64,000 nucleotides of DNA, from assembly GCF_030655195.1 (NCBI RefSeq), contig NZ_JAURWA010000106.1, positions 1 through 64,000 of the forward strand, written 5' to 3'. Below the pieces are notes generated by a model. That model saw only the letters and a program-made list of their open reading frames with translations, ran no database searches and had not been told where the DNA came from. Of the stretch, positions 50,797 through 58,711 are shown piece after piece. The position numbers and the translations under genes are program-made. Each line of letters starts with the position of its first letter. Within the stretch, counting starts at the first letter, position 1. The stretch comes from Patulibacter sp. Lineage in GTDB: Bacteria > Actinomycetota > Thermoleophilia > Solirubrobacterales > Solirubrobacteraceae.

Positions 50797-51420
50797 TCAG
50801 GTCCCGAAGACCCGGTCCCCCGCGTCCCCCAGGCCCGGGCGGATGAAGCCGTCGCCGTCGAGCTCGCGGTCCAGCACGCCCGCGATGATCGGCACGTCGG
50901 GGTGCGCCGCCTGGACCGCCGCGACGCCCTCGGGCGCGGCGACCAGGACAACCAGGGCGAGCTCGCGGGCGCCGGCCTCGCGCAGGGCCTGCAGGGCGTG
51001 GACCGCGCTGCCGCCCGTGGCGAGCATCGGGTCCAGGACGAGGGTCCGGGCGACGGGGACCTGTTCGGGGAGGCGCTCGAAGTAGCGCCGCGGCTGCAGC
51101 GAGACCTCGTCGCGCTCCAGGCCGATGTGGCCCACGCGGGCCTCGGGGACGACGTCGAGGAACGCGTCGAGCATGCCGAGTCCCGCGCGGAGGACCGGGA
51201 CGAGGACGACGTCGCCGGCGATCCGGACGGCGTCGGTCTCCTCCAGCGGCGTCGTGACGCGCCCGCGCTTCGTGGCGAGGTCGGTCGTGGCCTCGACGGC
51301 CAGCAGCACCGCGGCGGCGCGCAGGGCACGACGGAACCCCGCGCGGTCCGTGGCCTCGTTGCGCAGGACCGCGATGCGGTCGGCCATGAGCGGGTGGTCG
51401 ACGACGCGCAGGTCCGGCAC
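50797..51420 (-). CDS. upp: Uracil phosphoribosyltransferase
   Basis: A 207-residue enzyme of pyrimidine salvage joining uracil to PRPP to give UMP. The PRPP-binding loop is LVLDPMLATGGSAVHAL, preceded by VPVLRAGLGMLDAFL, and the C-terminus GDAGDRVFGT matches the family. GACGAT lies 7 bases before the GTG at 51420 on the minus strand; the ATG at 51429 is the alternative. Length matches UPRTases (about 208). It lies downstream of the ilvA gene on the same strand but 175 bases away with its own promoter. Confidence 0.95.
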   Translation of the reverse strand: MPDLRVVDHPLMADRIAVLRNEATDRAGFRRALRAAAVLLAVEATTDLATKRGRVTTPLEETDAVRIAGDVVLVPVLRAGLGMLDAFLDVVPEARVGHIGLERDEVSLQPRRYFERLPEQVPVARTLVLDPMLATGGSAVHALQALREAGARELALVVLVAAPEGVAAVQAAHPDVPIIAGVLDRELDGDGFIRPGLGDAGDRVFGT

Positions 51421-51595
51421 GGCTCGCATCGTCGCAGGCGGGGCGGACCGCGCACCGGGAGACGGTGGCCGTGCTGCCACGGTCCGACCGGACCGTCGGG
51501 CAGGCAGATGCCCGCGCTCCGGCCACCTCGCCGCGGCGTGCCAGGGCCTCGTCATCTCCACCCGGCCCCCGCAGCGGCCGCGCCGCTCGACCGCC

Positions 51596-52861
51596 TCAGC
51601 CCGCCTCGGCCGTCCGGCGCACGGGGAACCCGGCGTCGCGGACGGCCCGGAGCACCGTCTCGGCGTGGTCGCGGCCCTGGGTCTCGAGCACGAGCCGCAC
51701 CGTGGTCTCGCCGACGTGCATGTCGACGCCCTCCCGGACGTGCTGGACCTCGACGACGTTGGCGCCGACGCTCGCGACCGCGGACGCCAGGCCGACGAGC
51801 GCGCCGGGGCGGTCGGGGAGCAGGGCGATCAGGCCGAGACGCCGGCCGACGAGGGACTCGTGCCGCCGGGCGATCTCGGCCAGGAGCCCCAGGTCGACGT
51901 TGCCGCCGGAGAGGACGAGCGCCGTGCTGCCGCGGTCGGGTCGCGGGACGAGGTCGCGCAGGAGCGCCGCCAGCCCGACGGCGCCGGCGCCCTCGACGAC
52001 GAGGTTCACGCGGTCCAGCAGCAGCACCATCGCCTCGGCGATCGAGTCCTCGTCGACGGCCACGAGCTCGTCGACCAGGGCGTCGACGAGCGGGCCGGTG
52101 TAGCGGCCGGGGGTCTTGACCGCGATGCCGTCGGCGATCGTCGTGGCCGGGGCCTCCGGACGCCGGAGCCCGTAGGTCGGGGAGACCTGGGACCGGCTCT
52201 CCCGGGCGGCGACCTGCGCCCCGCGCACCGCGGCCCGCACGCCGATGATCCGGACGTCGGGCCGCTCCGCCTTGATCGCCGTGGCGATGCCCGAGACCAG
52301 GCCGCCACCCCCGACCGGGACGACGACCTGCGCGAGGTCGGGGACCTGCTCGAGCAGCTCGCTGCCGATCGTGCTCTGCCCGGCGACGACGTCGGGGTCG
52401 TCGAACGGGTGCAGGAACATCATCCCCGTCTCCGCGGCGTGGGCCGTGGCGGCCTCGAGCGCCTGCTCGACCTGCCCCTCGACGAGCCGCACGTCGGCGC
52501 CCAGCGCCCGGCACGCCTCGATCTTCGCGATCGGTGCACCGACCGGCATGTAGACGACGGCCGGCAGCCCGCGGGCCCGCGCCGCCTCGGCCACCCCGCG
52601 GGCGTGGTTGCCCGCGCTGCCCGCCACGACGCCCGGGGCCGCCGCGTCGCCCAGCGCCGCGAGCTTGGCCAGCGCGCCGCGCAGCTTGAACGCCCCGGTC
52701 CGCTGCAGGGACTCGGCCTTCAGGTCGACGGGCGCACCGAACCGCTCCGACAGGCCGGTGGACCGCAGGACCGGGGTGACCCGGACGATCCCGTCGACCG
52801 CACCCCGCGCGCGGGCGCGGCGCGCCGCGTCGGGGGCGGAGTCGGGGAGCGTCGTGGACAT
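51596..52861 (-). CDS. ilvA: Threonine ammonia-lyase with C-terminal ACT domain
   Basis: A 421-residue PLP enzyme converting threonine to 2-oxobutanoate. The PLP lysine is in LQRTGAFKLRGALAKL, the Gly-rich phosphate loop is SAGNHARGVAEAAR, and PVGGGGLVSGIATAIKAERP follows. One C-terminal ACT domain (about 340-415: LIALLPDRPGALVGLASAVASVGANVVEVQHVREG) senses an amino acid. The one-ACT plan matches the shorter IlvA type. TACCGT lies 7 bases before the ATG on the minus strand. It is divergent from the GFA gene; an inverted repeat CCCGTGAC/GTCACGGG spans the gap (52911-52960). Confidence 0.92.
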   Translation of the reverse strand: MSTTLPDSAPDAARRARARGAVDGIVRVTPVLRSTGLSERFGAPVDLKAESLQRTGAFKLRGALAKLAALGDAAAPGVVAGSAGNHARGVAEAARARGLPAVVYMPVGAPIAKIEACRALGADVRLVEGQVEQALEAATAHAAETGMMFLHPFDDPDVVAGQSTIGSELLEQVPDLAQVVVPVGGGGLVSGIATAIKAERPDVRIIGVRAAVRGAQVAARESRSQVSPTYGLRRPEAPATTIADGIAVKTPGRYTGPLVDALVDELVAVDEDSIAEAMVLLLDRVNLVVEGAGAVGLAALLRDLVPRPDRGSTALVLSGGNVDLGLLAEIARRHESLVGRRLGLIALLPDRPGALVGLASAVASVGANVVEVQHVREGVDMHVGETTVRLVLETQGRDHAETVLRAVRDAGFPVRRTAEAG

Positions 52862-53002
52862 CGCCACGACGGTAGCGGCCCCGGCCGGGACGGCACCGGC
52901 GGCGGTCGTCCCCGTGACCCGGGCTCCTGCCGCCACCGGACGGGTGGACGGCGTCACGGGAGAGCGGGGTGGTCGCCGCACCCGGACGCCCCCGCGCCGC
53001 GC

Positions 53003-53008
53003 TACGGT
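53003..53008 (+). promoter_or_regulatory. -10 hexamer TACGGT, leaderless start
   Basis: TACGGT lies 6 bases before the ATG at 53015. Confidence 0.5.
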
Positions 53009-53014
53009 CGCCCC

Positions 53015-53428
53015 ATGACCACCCCCGTCCTCACCGGCGGCTGCGGCTGCGGCGCCGTGCGCTTCGAGATCGACGAGCCGCTCGTCGCCGCCGCCTACTG
53101 CCACTGCACCCGCTGCCAGCACCGCACGGGGACCGCCGTCCAGGCCTCCGCGAAGACCGTCGACGGCTCGTTCCGCGTAACGGCCGGCGAGGACGCCCTG
53201 GGCCGCTGGAGCCCCGGCGGCTTCGACAAGGTCTTCTGCGCCTCGTGCGGGTCGGCGGTCTTCGCCCAGGACCCACAGGACCACGGTCGCGTGATGGTCC
53301 GCCTGGCCGCGGTCGACGGCGACCCCGGCGTCCGCCCGCAGGCCCGCCAGTTCGTCGCCTACGCCGCGCCGTGGGAGCCGATCCCCGACGACGGCCTCCC
53401 GCGGTTCGACGAGCGCATGCCGGCCTGA
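53015..53428 (+). CDS. GFA-family (glutathione-dependent formaldehyde-activating-like) protein
   Basis: A 137-residue zinc-binding GFA/Mss4-fold protein. Ligands are CGCG near residue 10, YCHCTRCQHRTG near residue 30, and FCASCGSAVF near residue 76. Family members were named for activating formaldehyde with glutathione, but actinobacteria lack glutathione, so the true role is open; mycothiol adducts are one possibility. TACGGT lies 6 bases before the ATG. Confidence 0.88.
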   Translation: MTTPVLTGGCGCGAVRFEIDEPLVAAAYCHCTRCQHRTGTAVQASAKTVDGSFRVTAGEDALGRWSPGGFDKVFCASCGSAVFAQDPQDHGRVMVRLAAVDGDPGVRPQARQFVAYAAPWEPIPDDGLPRFDERMPA

Positions 53429-53479
53429 CCGGGCCGACGCCCGCCGCGCAGGGCGGTGTCGGCGCGCGGCCGGGCGGGG

Positions 53480-54727
53480 CTACCCGTCGGTCCCGCTGCG
53501 CACCCCGCGGCCGTCCGGCTTCGCCGTCCAGGTGCTCAGGCGCTTGCCGTCCCGGAGCTCGAGCTCCCAGCCGGTGGAGGCGCCGCTGAAGGTGCCCGGC
53601 GCCCGGAACTCGACGGCGCGCACCTCCGCCGCGGCGTCCCGGCCCTCCCGACGACCGATGGTGCGCAGGGCCCGCAGCGGGGCGTCCGGGTCGATCGCCG
53701 CGATCGGGACGCCGACGCCGTCCTCGCTGCGCCGCGCCCGCCGGAGCACCTCGTCGACCTCGATCCCCCCGGCCGCGTCGACGGTGAAGGTCCGGGTCCG
53801 GATGCGCTCGAGGCCCTCCGCGTCCGGCGATCCGAGCGGCTGCACGAACGACACGTAGAGCTCCTTCGGCTCGACGCGCACGAAGGTCACGCCCCCCGTC
53901 GCCCCGGGCCGCTCCCCGACGGCGTCGAGTCCCGCGCGCAGGGCCGTCGGCCGCACGAGCGAGGACGCGTTGACCCCGTCCGGTGGCAGCGCCGGGCCGC
54001 GCGATCCCTCGGGCGGCGCGGGCATGCCGTCGGACGGGCGGAGGACGTGTCGGCCGTGCTCGTCGCCGATCCACGTGCCCTCGTCGGAGACCGACCCGAC
54101 GTCGATCTTCCACTCGAGTCCTCCGGACCGGTCGCCCGCATCGTCCGTCGAGCGCGCGCTGATCTCGAGGATCCTCGGCCGAGTCTCCGGGCCCACCGCG
54201 CGGAGCACCGCGGCGAGCAGCCGGGCGGGCGCGTCGACGTCCAGCTCGGCCCCCGGCACGTCCCCGTCGAGGCCGGTCGATCCGCCGGTGGTGCCGTCCC
54301 CGTCGACGTCGACGTCCCCGTCGGGCATGTCCGTGATCGCGAGCGTCCGGCCACCCCCGGACGGGCTGATCATGCTCGCGACGGCGTGGAAGCTCGTCAG
54401 GGAGATGTCCGACACCGTGTCCTCCGGGCGCATCCGGCGCCGGAGCTGCACGAGCGCCGCCCGGCTGCCGAGGCGACCGACGCCCGAGGCGTCCGGAACC
54501 CCCTGCGTGCTGCCCGTGGCCTGCAACCGCCTGCGGTCGTCACCGTCGCCGCCGCCGACGAGGAGCACGACGAGCACGACGACGAGCACCGCGACGACGC
54601 CCCCGGCGACGATCGCGATGCGCCGTCGCGCGGGGCCGCCGGGCGAAGGGGTCGTCGGCTCGGGGCCGCCGCCGTGCGCCCACCCGGTCCCGCGGTCGGA
54701 GGCTCCGGGTGGGCGATCCGTGCTCAT
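53480..54727 (-). CDS. Membrane-anchored extracytoplasmic protein, unknown function
   Basis: A 415-residue protein. Residues about 1-38 are a Pro/Gly/Arg-rich cytoplasmic tail, 40-62 a membrane helix (IAIVAGGVVAVLVVVLVVLLVGGG), and the rest is outside: repeated acidic segments (DVDVDGDGT) and a C-terminal beta-rich domain (GTFSGASTGWELELRDGKRLSTW). MISPSGGGRTLAITDMPDGDVDVDGDGT might bind Ca2+, but no EF-hand is complete. The sequence does not obviously match the similar-sized anchored protein at 46132. TACGGT lies 8 bases before the ATG on the minus strand. Confidence 0.6.
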   Translation of the reverse strand: MSTDRPPGASDRGTGWAHGGGPEPTTPSPGGPARRRIAIVAGGVVAVLVVVLVVLLVGGGDGDDRRRLQATGSTQGVPDASGVGRLGSRAALVQLRRRMRPEDTVSDISLTSFHAVASMISPSGGGRTLAITDMPDGDVDVDGDGTTGGSTGLDGDVPGAELDVDAPARLLAAVLRAVGPETRPRILEISARSTDDAGDRSGGLEWKIDVGSVSDEGTWIGDEHGRHVLRPSDGMPAPPEGSRGPALPPDGVNASSLVRPTALRAGLDAVGERPGATGGVTFVRVEPKELYVSFVQPLGSPDAEGLERIRTRTFTVDAAGGIEVDEVLRRARRSEDGVGVPIAAIDPDAPLRALRTIGRREGRDAAAEVRAVEFRAPGTFSGASTGWELELRDGKRLSTWTAKPDGRGVRSGTDG

Positions 54728-54858
54728 GCGTCGACACCGTACCCGCGGACGGGGCGGTCGACCCGCGATCGCACCGGGTGGGGCGCCGGCGGGACGGGGC
54801 TCCGCACGACGCGCGACCGGGCCGGGGCATCGACCCGGAGCCGCCGTCCAAGAACGAC

Positions 54859-54884
54859 GAGGGGCGCCGTCGCCGGCGCCCCTC
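54859..54884 (-). terminator. Intrinsic-type terminator of the acyl-CoA dehydrogenase gene
   Basis: GAGGGGCGCCG and CGGCGCCCCTC form a perfect 11-bp stem with a four-base loop, 39 bases after the stop (minus strand). The minus strand then reads TCGTTCTTGG, a short T-rich tail. Confidence 0.6.
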
Positions 54885-54922
54885 GGACCTCGGTCCCGCC
54901 TCGCGGCGGGGTCAGTGGACCC

Positions 54923-56143
54923 CTAGATCTTGAACCGCTTCAGCAGGCCCTTGGCGATGCCCATGCGCTGGATGTCGGAGGTGCCCTCGCCGATCAGGAG
55001 CAGCGGCGCGTCGCGGTAGATGCGCTCGATCTCGTACTCCTTCGAGAAGCCGAAGCCGCCGTGGATGCGCAGCGCGTCCTCGGCGTTCTTGTGGCCGGCC
55101 TCCGACGCGGCGAGCTTGGCCATCGCGGCCTCGGTGTCGGAGCGCTCGCCCTTGTCCTTCAGCTCGGCGGCGCGGTACGTCAGCAGGCGCGCGCCCTCGA
55201 GGCGGGTGTACATGTCGGCGAGCTTCTCCTGCACCAGCTGGTGCTGGGCGATCGGCTTGCCGAACGTCTCGCGCTCCTGGGCGTAGCGGATGGCCAGCTC
55301 GAACGCGCGCTGCGCGACCCCGACGCCACGGGCGGCGACGTTCACGCGGCCGACCTCGAGCGAGTCCATCATCTGCTTGAAGCCGTTGTTCAGCCCGGCC
55401 TCCTCGCCACCGAGGATCTGGTCGGCGCCGAGCTTGTAGCCGTTGAAGACGAGCTCGGTGGACTCGACGCCCTTGTAGCCCATCTTCTTGATCTTCGGCG
55501 GGACCTCGAAGCCCTCGTACTCGCCGGTGTTGACCCCGACGCCCGGCTCCTTCTCGCAGATGAAGCACGTCATGCCCTTGTACTTCGGGCTGGCGGTCGG
55601 GTCGGTGACGACGAGGACGAAGACCAGGCCGCTCATCAGGCCGTTGGTGACCCAGAGCTTCTGGCCGTTGATCTCGTAGCGGCCGTCGTCGAGCTTCTTC
55701 GCGGACGTCTTGATCGCCTGCACGTCGGAGCCGGCGTGGGGCTCCGACAGCGAGAACGCGGCGCGCAGCTCACCGGTGGCCATCGAGGGCAGGTACTTCT
55801 GCTTCTGCTCCTCGGTGCCGAACTTCATCAGCAGGTACGCGCCGATGAAGTGGGTGTTGACGATGCCCGGGATCGAGATCCAGCCGCGCGCGAGCTCCTC
55901 GGCGATGCGCGCGTAGGTCTGCAGGTCCAGGCCCAGGCCGCCGTACTCCTCCGGCAGCGTGGTCCCGAAGAGGCCGAGCTCCTTGAGCCCCTCGACGATC
56001 GGCTCGGGCCACGTGTCCGTCGAGTCGTAGTGCTCGGCGTTGGGGATGATCTGCTCGTCGGTGAACTGCCGGACCAGCGAGAGGATCTCGTCCCGCGTCT
56101 CGGGATCGGTGGGCTCGGTGGTGAACGCGGCGGTGGTGGCCAT
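54923..56143 (-). CDS. Acyl-CoA dehydrogenase
   Basis: A 406-residue FAD enzyme of fatty-acid or branched-chain acyl-CoA oxidation. AFSLSEPHAGSDVQAIKTSAKK is the substrate/FAD site, LWVTNGLMSGLVFVLV follows, and the C-terminal LLIGEGTSDIQRMGIAKGLLKRF carries the catalytic Glu (EGT motif). It matches the short-chain/glutaryl-like ACAD group in length. CGGAG a few bases before the ATG on the minus strand is a Shine-Dalgarno sequence. It is divergent from the P450 gene, and the operator-like palindrome at 56327 lies between them. It ends in a strong hairpin. Confidence 0.94.
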   Translation of the reverse strand: MATTAAFTTEPTDPETRDEILSLVRQFTDEQIIPNAEHYDSTDTWPEPIVEGLKELGLFGTTLPEEYGGLGLDLQTYARIAEELARGWISIPGIVNTHFIGAYLLMKFGTEEQKQKYLPSMATGELRAAFSLSEPHAGSDVQAIKTSAKKLDDGRYEINGQKLWVTNGLMSGLVFVLVVTDPTASPKYKGMTCFICEKEPGVGVNTGEYEGFEVPPKIKKMGYKGVESTELVFNGYKLGADQILGGEEAGLNNGFKQMMDSLEVGRVNVAARGVGVAQRAFELAIRYAQERETFGKPIAQHQLVQEKLADMYTRLEGARLLTYRAAELKDKGERSDTEAAMAKLAASEAGHKNAEDALRIHGGFGFSKEYEIERIYRDAPLLLIGEGTSDIQRMGIAKGLLKRFKI

Positions 56144-56326
56144 GGGTGCTCCGGCGACGACGACGTGGGTGCTGCGACCCCGGCGGACGACGCCGTCGGG
56201 AACACAGGAGAGAAGCGGGATGGTACCCCCCGATGGGGTGGCCCGTCCTCTCCGGGTGTACGGGCGTTCCGCCGAGCGCGGTTGCGTGCGCACGCGCACG
56301 TACCGGACACCGCACGGGGCATTCTC

Positions 56327-56355
56327 TTGACACCGTGTCAAACGTGGTGTCGAAT
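56327..56355 (+). promoter_or_regulatory. Promoter overlapping a 15-bp palindrome upstream of the P450 gene
   Basis: TTGACACCGTGTCAA (56327-56341) has perfect seven-base arms around one central base. TTGACA in it is a consensus -35, with a 17-base spacer to TCGAAT (56350-56355). A second GTGTC half-site (56346-56351) precedes the -10. A TetR-type repressor site over the promoter is likely. Confidence 0.6.
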
Positions 56356-56387
56356 GCCCTCGTCACCGCCCCTCACGGAAGTCACGC

Positions 56388-57662
56388 ATGAGCACCACCA
56401 CGGACCCCAACGCGATCGCGGACATCTCCGCCCAGGCCTTCTGGGCGCGGCCCCGTCGCGAGCGCGAGGCGGACTTCGCCCGGCTGCGGGCCGAGCAGCC
56501 CGTGTCGTGGCAGCGCCAGCCTGAGGGGCTCCTCGTCACCGCCGACGGGGCGGGCGCCGACGCCGAGGCCCACCTGACGGGCGGCTACTGGGCGCTGAGC
56601 CGCTACGACGACATCCGCGCGGTCTCGCGCAACCCCCAGGACTTCTGCTCCGCCAAGGGCGTGATGTTCGAGGACGTCCCGCAGGAGTTCCTCGACATGG
56701 CGATCTCGATCCTGGCCATGGACGATCCGCGCCACGCCGCCGTCCGCGGCCTGATCTCGTCCGCGTTCACGCCCAAGCAGGTCAAGGCGCTGGAGGACGG
56801 GGTCCGGCGCGACGCCCGCCAGGTCGTCGACGAGCTCCCCGACGCGGACTCGGACGACTTCGTCGAGCACGTCTCCAAGCGCGTCCCGCTCATGACGATC
56901 ATGCGGATGCTCGGCGTGCCGGAGGAGGACCGCGAGCGGCTCGTCCACTACAGCGACGCGATGGTCTCCTGGAGCGACCCGGAGTACCTGCAGGGCCGCG
57001 ACGGCCTGGCGGTCGTCGGCGAGGCGCTGTGGATCCTCCACCAGGCCTGCTCCGAGCTGGCCGAGCAGCGCCGCGCGGAGCCGACGGACGACCTGCTGTC
57101 CGCGCTCGTGCACGCGAGGATCGACGGCCGGACGCTGACGACGGAGGAGATCGCCGCGTTCTTCGTCCTCCTCAGCGTCGCGGGCAACGACACGACCCGG
57201 CACACGACCTCCCACGCGATGATCGCGCTCCAGGACAACCCGGACCAGCGCGCGCTGCTGCTCGAGGACCTGGACGGCCGGCTGCCCGTCGCCGCCGAGG
57301 AGTTCGTCCGCTGGGCCTCCCCCGTGATGACGTTCCGGCGCACCGCGACCCGCGACACCGAGATCCGCGGCCAGGCGATCGCCGAGGGCGACAAGGTCGT
57401 CCTGGTCTACCCGTCGGGCAACCGCGACGAGACCGCCTTCGACCGGCCGGAGCGCTTCGACGTCCTGCGCACGCCCAACCGCCACCTCGGCTTCGGCGGC
57501 GGCGGCCCGCACTACTGCCTCGGGGCCCCGCTGGCGAAGGTGCAGCTGCGCGCGGTCTTCTCCGAGCTGCTCGGGCGGTACCCGCGGATCGAGGTCGGCG
57601 AGCCCCGCCAGGTCGTCGGCAACTTCGTCGACGGGATCAACCTGCTGCCGTTCCGCCTCTGA
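56388..57662 (+). CDS. Cytochrome P450
   Basis: A 424-residue bacterial P450. The oxygen-binding I-helix is LLSVAGNDTTRHTTSHAMIAL (near residue 264), the K-helix ExxR is EEFVRWASP (E and R of EFVR), and the heme loop FGGGGPHYCLGAPLAK carries the cysteine ligand at about residue 376. The Gly-Gly-Gly-Pro-His variant and the plan resemble actinobacterial steroid/fatty-acid P450s (CYP125/142-like), but the substrate is not known. A weak ACGGAAG precedes the ATG, and a promoter plus palindrome lie 30-60 bases upstream. The divergent acyl-CoA dehydrogenase suggests a role in lipid or sterol side-chain breakdown. Confidence 0.93.
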   Translation: MSTTTDPNAIADISAQAFWARPRREREADFARLRAEQPVSWQRQPEGLLVTADGAGADAEAHLTGGYWALSRYDDIRAVSRNPQDFCSAKGVMFEDVPQEFLDMAISILAMDDPRHAAVRGLISSAFTPKQVKALEDGVRRDARQVVDELPDADSDDFVEHVSKRVPLMTIMRMLGVPEEDRERLVHYSDAMVSWSDPEYLQGRDGLAVVGEALWILHQACSELAEQRRAEPTDDLLSALVHARIDGRTLTTEEIAAFFVLLSVAGNDTTRHTTSHAMIALQDNPDQRALLLEDLDGRLPVAAEEFVRWASPVMTFRRTATRDTEIRGQAIAEGDKVVLVYPSGNRDETAFDRPERFDVLRTPNRHLGFGGGGPHYCLGAPLAKVQLRAVFSELLGRYPRIEVGEPRQVVGNFVDGINLLPFRL

Positions 57663-57785
57663 GGGGTCGCGGCCGGCCGGCGCCCCGCGGAGGACGGACA
57701 CGGCGCGCGTCCGGCCGGGGCCCCGACCGGACGGATGCGGCCGACTCCCGCCGGGCCGCCGGGCGGTCGGCCCGACGACGGCCGG

Positions 57786-57791
57786 TAGCGT
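57786..57791 (+). promoter_or_regulatory. -10 hexamer TAGCGT, leaderless start
   Basis: TAGCGT lies 6 bases before the ATG at 57798. Confidence 0.5.
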
Positions 57792-57797
57792 CCGTCC

Positions 57798-58526
57798 ATG
57801 GCCACCGACGCCACCGACGCGGTCTTCTCGCCCGTCGTCGCGCCCACCACGCTCGAGGAGACCGTCGAGCGGCTGGGCAGCGCCATCCGCGCGGGGCTGC
57901 TGCCCGCGGGGCGTCGCCTGCCCGCCGAGCGGGAGCTGGCCGAGCAGCTGCGGATCTCCCGCTCCACGCTGCGCCAGGCCCTCGGGGCGCTCACGGAGTC
58001 CGGCCACCTCGTCGCCACCCGCGGCCGCGGCGGCGGGACGTTCGTCGTCGACGCACCACCCCTCGGCGGCCGGGGTGCGGGGACCGTCCTCCCGGCCGAC
58101 TGGCGCGACCGCGTCGCGGTCCGTCGGGCGTTCGAGGTCGGGACCGCGTGCCTGGCGGCGGAGCGCGCTGCGGCGGACCCGGACGCCGTCGCCCCCGGCC
58201 TCGCGGTGCTCGCGGGGCAGGTCGGCGCGATGGCGGACGCCCCGGACTTCGCGGCCTACCGCCGGGCCGACGTCGCGCTCCACGTGGGCCTGGCCGAGCT
58301 CACCGGGGTGCCGGCGCTCGTGCTGCGCGCGGCGGAGCTGCAGGCCGAGGCGACCGACCTGATCGCCCAGATCGCCCACCCACGGGCCGTCCTGACCCAC
58401 TCCAACGCCGAGCACCGCCGGCTGGTCGCCGCGGTCGCCCGGGGCGACGTCGCCGCGGCGGTCCGCACGATGCGCCGCCACCTGGCGGGCACGGAGCACG
58501 TCCTCGCGGGCCTCGCGCCCGCCTGA
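57798..58526 (+). CDS. GntR-family regulator, FadR-type (FCD)
   Basis: A 242-residue regulator. The GntR winged helix is LEETVERLGSAIRAGLLPAGRRLPAERELAEQLRISRSTLRQALGALTESGHLVATRGRGGGTFVV (about residues 16-82). The FCD sensor domain (about 100-235) includes ADVALHVGLAELTGVPALVL and the typical final helices. It sits just upstream of the permease/polyamine cluster on the same strand, so it is the natural candidate to control it. Its transcript ends near the hairpin at 58595-58618. Confidence 0.88.
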   Translation: MATDATDAVFSPVVAPTTLEETVERLGSAIRAGLLPAGRRLPAERELAEQLRISRSTLRQALGALTESGHLVATRGRGGGTFVVDAPPLGGRGAGTVLPADWRDRVAVRRAFEVGTACLAAERAAADPDAVAPGLAVLAGQVGAMADAPDFAAYRRADVALHVGLAELTGVPALVLRAAELQAEATDLIAQIAHPRAVLTHSNAEHRRLVAAVARGDVAAAVRTMRRHLAGTEHVLAGLAPA

Positions 58527-58594
58527 CGGACCACCGCTCCGCGGCCCGGACGCCGCCCGCACCGTCGGACCCGGCCCCGTGCGCGCCGCGCCGT

Positions 58595-58618
58595 CCCGCG
58601 TGACCGGCGTCACGCGGG
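58595..58618 (+). terminator. 24-base perfect hairpin between gntR and the permease gene
   Basis: CCCGCGTGAC and GTCACGCGGG are perfect ten-base arms around a CGGC loop, followed by TTT. It can end the gntR transcript, or serve as an operator, since it ends 16 bases before the -35 of the permease promoter. Confidence 0.5.
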
Positions 58619-58634
58619 TTTGGACGAACGGCGA

Positions 58635-58664
58635 TTGACCGGACCTCCGGGACGCGGGTAGGTT
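58635..58664 (+). promoter_or_regulatory. Promoter of the permease / gamma-glutamylpolyamine cluster
   Basis: TTGACC (58635-58640), an 18-base spacer and TAGGTT (58659-58664) form a recognisable sigma-70-type promoter. The transcript would have a leader of about 40 bases with CGGAG before the ATG at 58712, unlike the leaderless genes. Confidence 0.55.
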
Positions 58665-58711
58665 CGCCCAGAAGGCACGGCGAGCACACCTTTACGACGC
58701 GGAGCGACACC

